From: Capitulum mitella
Lineage: Eukaryota > Arthropoda > Thecostraca > Pollicipedomorpha > Pollicipedidae
DNA: 64,000 bases
Direction: 5' to 3'
Assembly: GCA_030062745.1 (NCBI GenBank)
Contig: CP099847.1
Coordinates: 2,402,304 to 2,466,303, forward strand
Shown here: positions 58,604-64,000 of the stretch, piece after piece
Layout: every line of letters begins with the position of its first letter
Numbering within the stretch: the stretch's first letter is position 1
Position numbers and translations under genes: made by a program
Notes under the pieces: model-generated
Told to the model about the DNA's origin: nothing
Databases searched by the model: none
What the model saw: only the letters and a program-made list of their open reading frames with translations

Positions 58604-60639
58604 GTGAGATGCCGGCAGGGGCCGTACATCACTGCCGGCTCTCCTTCAGCTGCCCCCCAGCCTCCGTTCCGCTCCGGCCGGGTTCAGCCCGGTCCAGGGT
58701 GCCGTGTGTCGTCCGAGGGCGGACAATGGCCCCTGTCGGTCACGGGCCGGCGCACAGCCGTGCCTCCGGCGGCTTGCAGACGAGCTGCGCGCACGCACGT
58801 GGTGGCCGGCCGGCTCTGCTGACGCTCACGGGCGCGACGGCGCGGAAACGCCAGCTGTATTCCGCGGCTCATTCCATCGCTCGCCGGGTGATACTGGACG
58901 TTTCGATAGGCGCTGCGGCAGGGATGACACTGAAAACAGAGGGCGATTGTCGTGATGTTGCGTGCGTTTTTGCGCAGCCCTTGTATTTCATGTGATCGTT
59001 CGGAAGGGGAAAAATATCTAAGTAGCAAGATATGTTAATGAGCCACGGTAAAACATCTACGAAAGTATGGATAACGGAACCTGCGGCGGTGGCAAGGTTC
59101 CGTCTCAGGAGATACGATCAAGTACTCTGAAATACAAACAATGTACGGCACCATGATGTTCAGAAAGATAGCCCGGAAGACAGGAAATAGACCAAAACCG
59201 CCCCGGCCTACAGACACACCAGGACGCAACCAGGACCGTCGGAATGTTTTTCTCCCAAGAAAACGTCTTTGGTCAACTGAACCTGACATGAGCTTAGTTC
59301 ATTTTTTAGGAGTGACCGTGAATGGCCGCCGGACTTTCGGCATTATTAGGAATGGTATATAAATTTTATATTGCAGGGAATATCTGCTGCAATACCGTTA
59401 GGCCATCTCAATTATGGCCAAACTTCAAAACGTTGGACATTCATCCAGTTTAACGTGTTTTTGGTAAAAAACATTTGCTCCTGGCATAAGGAAGGTTATT
59501 TTGTTCTACAGTAATATAACTAAACTTAAGTCCCTTGATAACATCTGTCTACATTTGGTCCCTTCACATAGCTTGGTGTCAGCCGTGAGGGATTCCTGCC
59601 GTCGCTGACGAGTTTCTGCTCTGCTTCTTCACGAGACTCAGGCTGATGGCTATTGCTGGAACAGGTCATGAAACGCGCTGGAGTGAACGTGACCAGTTGA
59701 TTCCAAAACGGCATGACCTACTGCTTTTAGTGCTGGCCCTGGGTCCTTTTATTGCCGATAAGTCGAAGCTAACCACCTCAGTGGCCGTAAAAATCCTTCG
59801 GTATGAGAGCACTCATCTTTTAGTGTTAGAATACCAAACTTTTAGTACTGTTGGCGGATGGTTAGCCAGTTGGGCTCTATTGCCTATGCATCTGCCATGT
59901 GTTATTTTTGCCCACATAACCTCGCTTCTCTGGCAGCGGTCTTCTGTCTTGATGTCCAGAGTTGATTCATGGGTAATATGAAGCAGTCCAGATTAAAAGG
60001 AATCAGAATTACACGCATGAACAGCTTTGAAAGCAGTTAAGAATTTACTGAGTCATAGGAAACAGTTAATTCCTTTGTTACCTCACCCTTCGTATCTTTT
60101 GCGATGCAGTTCAAATTTTTGTGCCATTGAACACAGATATGATTGCATATGATTTTGCTACAGATTTGAAAAGAAATTATGATCCAAAGACAAGGTCTAA
60201 ATGTGCAAAACAAGACAATGAAGTACACTCCATCACTTTGGATTGCAAACAATCTTTTCCATAATCTCACCATCGCATTTTCATTTAGGGAAAGGAATCA
60301 TAGAGCAGCCCTGTGGGCATCCCCTCTGCAACGGGCTTTCACTTACATTCCTGCTGTTATTGGATCGAAATTACTGATGATGTCCCACGGTCGCTGGCAG
60401 ATCTACATAAATGACAGTCCACACATTATTTGTTTAATGAATGTCTGATTCCTTCCAGTGGCGTATTGCAACAGCACGACAGCAGCATTCGGCGGAAAAG
60501 CCGCGATATCGTAAAACTGTACAGAGAAAAACTGTAAAAGTAAAACTGTACACTTATTACCCCTAAATAGCCGCCGTCCTCCGCAAAAAATAAACATCTC
60601 TCCGTGACGACCCACAAGCACACTTCTAACATTTTTTCG
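58604..60639. other. Stretch without a confident gene
   Basis: GC-rich until about 58.9 kb with compositional frames on both strands, then AT-rich with short frames. Confidence 0.45.
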
Positions 60640-61440
60640 ACTTTATCAAAGGGATTTTGTCGTTCCCAGAATGACTCGGCAGCGCCCCTGTTGCAGGTGT
60701 CATTGCGTCGCAGCGCCTATGATTTGCGAGCAGACCTCCCCTGGTCGCATGCCGATCCGTGCGACGCCGGCCATCCGTCCCGTGCAACGTTTGCGCACGA
60801 CCCGAACCCCGCCGTCTGCACGTGTACTCCAGGTGTCGTTCGCCGCGCGTTTCCGCACGTTATCAGCGCATCTTTCGCGTGGTCAAATTCGCGCCGTATA
60901 TCATGGCGACCGACGTTCGCAGCGCAATTAGCATGCGGTAGCCGGTCCGGCTATGTTAATACAGGGCGTCCCGGGCCGCCATTGCTGCCGTAATAGTCCG
61001 GCGCGGCTCTCGGCCGGCTCATGTTTTATGCAGCAGTAATAAAACAAATAGATAAATGCGCCGGAGAGCGGAGCGCGGCAAAAAGTGTCGCCGTCCGGCG
61101 GCCATTAGCATGCCCGGCCCGGCGCCCGTGAGGCACCACATGTCCGAGAGAAAACACGGTGTCGCCGGCGCGGCCGCGGCGTGAGTGACGCGGCGCGGAG
61201 CGCGGCAAATCGCGGCGCGGCGGGCGGAGCGCGGCGTGTTTTGCGGCGGCGGGGCCCGCCGTCCGCTCCGGTGCACAGCCGTGAGATAGGGATCAGCGCG
61301 AGGCGCGGCAGGTTTTTGTCGGGGCGGAGAGGCTGCGCGGACGGTGCCGTGAAGACGCCGAGTCTGTCCCGCTGCCAGGCGATCAGAGCCGGCCGCAGAT
61401 TTACGACGGTGTCGCCCGCTCCGGTTCAGCGCTGAGCAGC
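60640..61440. promoter_or_regulatory. CpG island with repeated ATTAGCATGC motif
   Basis: The decamer ATTAGCATGC occurs at 60927-60936 (preceded by CA) and again at 61104-61113 (preceded by CC). Its complement contains ATGCTAAT, a POU-octamer variant. Between them are CTATGTTAATACAGG and GCAGTAATAAAACAAATAGA, which hold further TAAT and FOX-like words. The remainder is GC-rich without a supported exon. Confidence 0.45.
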
Positions 61441-62089
61441 TCAGGCTGCTCTTCAGGCCAAGTATCCGCGACAACTATGAGCACATGATTGAGCGATGTA
61501 TGTGTCATGCCACTCAGCTGTGACTGCAAGCGATGTTCTGTTCCACTGCTGCCGACTTTACAGAAGTATATCTCGCATGGCCCTTGTTAACGAGAGTTGA
61601 GTTACGACTCACAATGCCACTTTGTTTCTACGTTATTTGTTCTGACTCACGTTTGATAGGGACTGTAAACCTTGCAAACTTGACGTTAGCTGGTCCGAAT
61701 CTGGTCCGGTCTAAAGGACCAGATTCGGAGACGGCAAGAAAGTCGTCTCTTTGGAGGTGAAAATATACAAATGGCATACGAGTGTGATCTGTCGGGATGA
61801 GAAAACAAAACGAAATGTCTGCTGGCACTGGGATGTGGCGCTGACAAATGGCGACAGAAGAAAAGCACCAGGTTTTTGTCGGGTGGATTGTTGGGACGAC
61901 CGGCGACAAGAACATCCTGAATGTTGAAGCAGAGCATGATGTGCCCCTGACTGCCGGCTGGAGCTGGAGAGCACACGAAAACGCGATCATATCAGACGTG
62001 AAGACACGCTGACAGCAGTTGGTAAAAAAAGAGCATCGTGTTGTTTAGCCTGCCATGCATGGTCAGTGGGCACGTCCGTAAACGACCGT

Positions 62090-62530
62090 GTTTTCGTGTC
62101 ACTAGTCAGCGATTTTTCTGTGCGGCGATCGTCGCTACGGAGACGGTCGGCAGCATATTCCAGACCGGAGCTGCGAGATGGCACAGCTCGCAGCGCCAGC
62201 TGGTCCTGCCCGCCAGCAGCCGGGCACAGGAGAGACGACCCGTCGTCACTATCGGGCACGGTCCGCGCATGGCTGCACCGTCCAGGCGTGGCGCTGGGGG
62301 CCGGCGGAGCCACGAGCGACTGCTGACACGAGATGACACGAGACACGACTCGCCGTCTCGTCCGCACAAGACGGGTCACAATGCCGGGCCCAGCCGCACG
62401 GGCTTCCCAGTGACGCCTGAGCCCCGCCCACGACGGCAGGAAGCTCGGGAACCGTCGCCGGGATCCGCTCGCTTTCGCATGTCACCGGAGCGACGGTGCG
62501 GAAAATTCGCGCCAATTTGCTGAACCAGCG
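62090..62530. promoter_or_regulatory. GC-rich block
   Basis: Moderately GC-rich, with an ACACGAGATG/ACACGAGACACGA local repeat near 62325-62348. Open frames on both strands show no domain. Confidence 0.35.
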
Positions 62531-62816
62531 GCGCTGTTCGGGCGCGCAGTGGCAAGGGGTCGACGGAAAGACCTGCATCTCAGGGACAGCAAGCCAGGAC
62601 TGGGATGTCTTCAGTTTCAAGCTGCTACACAATACGCATCTTAGCAGTCATGTGTTTAGGGATAGCCATCATTTTTCCTTCCGAAGCATGGGTGGAACTT
62701 TGGGGCTTTTGGTTGGGCCCTCCACTCCATAATTTTGGGATTTTCGACATTAGGTCTAAGGAAGCATGCAAACAACGACCTAAAAAAACAGTAGCATTAA
62801 TCAAAATTAGCACTCG

Positions 62817-62827
62817 CCCCCCCCCCC
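62817..62827. repeat. 11-base C run
   Basis: Homopolymer tract within AT-rich sequence; the only structure noted between 62.53 and 63.2 kb. Confidence 0.9.
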
Positions 62828-63219
62828 ATCACCTTTCTACATTTCCGCTCCTGTTCCAAAGCCAGCCTAATTTCCATGACCTGTGACGCCGAATGGTGGC
62901 GAACACTGACAATGGCGAATACTGACAGACATGCTCTGTCAGAACGTGGTCAAGGTCAAAACCCATATGAAAGTTCACAGATTTGCAGACACGACAGGGT
63001 ATTGAACAGGGCTGGATACATAAAAACGTCATCTTTATCACAACATTTTGGTTCGTTCCACGCTCGTTTTGTAGGTTATTCAGTTAAAATCAATGTCGGA
63101 TTTCAGTTGAGTGCCCGTAGCTTCGGAAATTGCATCCACATCCAGTGTATGTCTTCTGGTTCCTTTCAACGACGCAGGAAGTGGCACCCCAAGAACGGCA
63201 TTCACGCTGTTTTCTGACG

Positions 63220-63560
63220 GTCCGCTCCAGACAGTCACTCTTCACCGACAGTACCTCAGCTTTGCCTGCTCAGCGAGCACCCTGCGGCGTGCCCGACAGT
63301 CGACCACGACGCTGGGACCACGCAGGACACGCTGTTTCCACGCAGCTCCGGACTGCCCTGGACCTGCAGACAGACCGCGGAGCTGACTAAACGCGGCGGC
63401 GACGGCACGGGTCGGAGTCACTCTCGGGCCCGCGCCGACCGCGGTCCAGTTTCGGCCCGCCACCGTCTGACGGACGATATGGCCACGGCCGCCGCCCGGT
63501 GAGGACGGGGGACACGCCCTTCCCGCCCGCACACGCACAGAGCGTGCACGCCAGCTCGCA
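63220..63560. promoter_or_regulatory. GC-rich block
   Basis: GC-rich with GACGCTGG/GGCGGCGACGG words. CGCTCGCGCTCGCGCTCG near 63560 is a short tandem. No exon was supported. Confidence 0.35.
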
Positions 63561-63970
63561 CGCTCGCGCTCGCGCTCGTATTACGCGCGTTTACGACGCA
63601 TTGTATCAGGCAAATGGCGGACGCATTTGTCATGAAGTCACTTCAAGCCATCACGGTGAACCACTGCCGTGTCTAGGTACAAGCAATCATGTCACATTGT
63701 TTCGGTGTCGGGCGCGTCAGGTAATTCATGCGCATGAATTCTCCTGCCTCAATCATGGTTGGATTCTCCTAGACTGGTGGTCGTGGCCAACCGTTTTTTA
63801 TTTAGCGTGACTCTGACCGAGTTCATCCGGGCTGAAATACGCTACATCACCACATTACACATCATGACGTCGCGACTAGATCCCGGGCTGTTACTCTACG
63901 TCACTTCCTTTACAAAAAAAACACATAAAAACAGACTGACAGCGATTCCCGTTGTCAGCCGGCGGTCTTT

Positions 63971-64000
63971 TCTACCTGGCCGCGGCGAGAGTCGAACACG
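63971..64000 (-). tRNA. Possible 3' part of a tRNA or tRNA-derived SINE, cut by the window end
   Basis: Read on the minus strand, the last bases give GTGTTCGACTCTCGCCGCGG, which resembles a T-loop (TTCGACT) and 3' strand. The T-stem does not pair fully in what is visible, and no T-run terminator follows closely. The decisive part lies beyond base 64000. Confidence 0.2.

Overview
This looks like a non-coding, gene-poor stretch of an animal nuclear genome, most likely an invertebrate and plausibly an arthropod. The evidence is long stretches without any convincing reading frame, many microsatellites and two minisatellites, tRNA-derived SINE-like units, palindromic MITE-like elements and isolated CpG islands. 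CpG is not depleted. There are no bacterial-style operons, no rRNA and no complete tRNA. The exact taxon cannot be fixed from the sequence.

Layout. 0-10 kb: a GC-rich left edge with a possible exon end, a palindromic element at 3.1 kb, a CpG island at 7.0-8.0 kb, and a weak TATA-containing promoter with a possible secreted-protein start at 9.4-9.9 kb. 10.2-10.9 kb: an AT-rich block crowded with homeodomain-type sites, ending in a possible short exon with a strong splice donor. 11-37 kb: mostly repeats and unassigned sequence (SINE-like units at 13, 15 and 28 kb, a 37-bp minisatellite at 16.6-17.5 kb, a hairpin cluster at 18.6 kb, a 30-bp minisatellite at 20.3-20.7 kb, a three-copy tandem repeat at 23.1-23.5 kb, a very short retroinsertion with target-site duplication at 26.9 kb, and TA tracts). 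37.4-39.4 kb: a possible terminal exon on the minus strand and a CpG island. 43.4-44.4 kb: fold-back elements; one carries two opposed hammerhead-ribozyme-like cores, as in Penelope-like retroelements. 47.1-47.6 kb: the best protein-coding candidate, a minus-strand exon of exactly 145 codons ending at a good splice donor inside a CpG island. 48.6-63.6 kb: a series of CpG islands with embedded AT-rich clusters of transcription-factor-like motifs, lying upstream of that exon.

My reading is that 47-64 kb may be the promoter side and regulatory domain of a developmental-type gene running leftward, with introns reaching into the repeat-rich part. This is inference: no DNA-binding or other conserved domain is visible, and no protein here could be assigned to a family by eye. 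Exon calls other than the one at 47.16-47.60 kb rest on short open frames plus splice-like signals, which arise by chance in 64 kb, and are scored accordingly.
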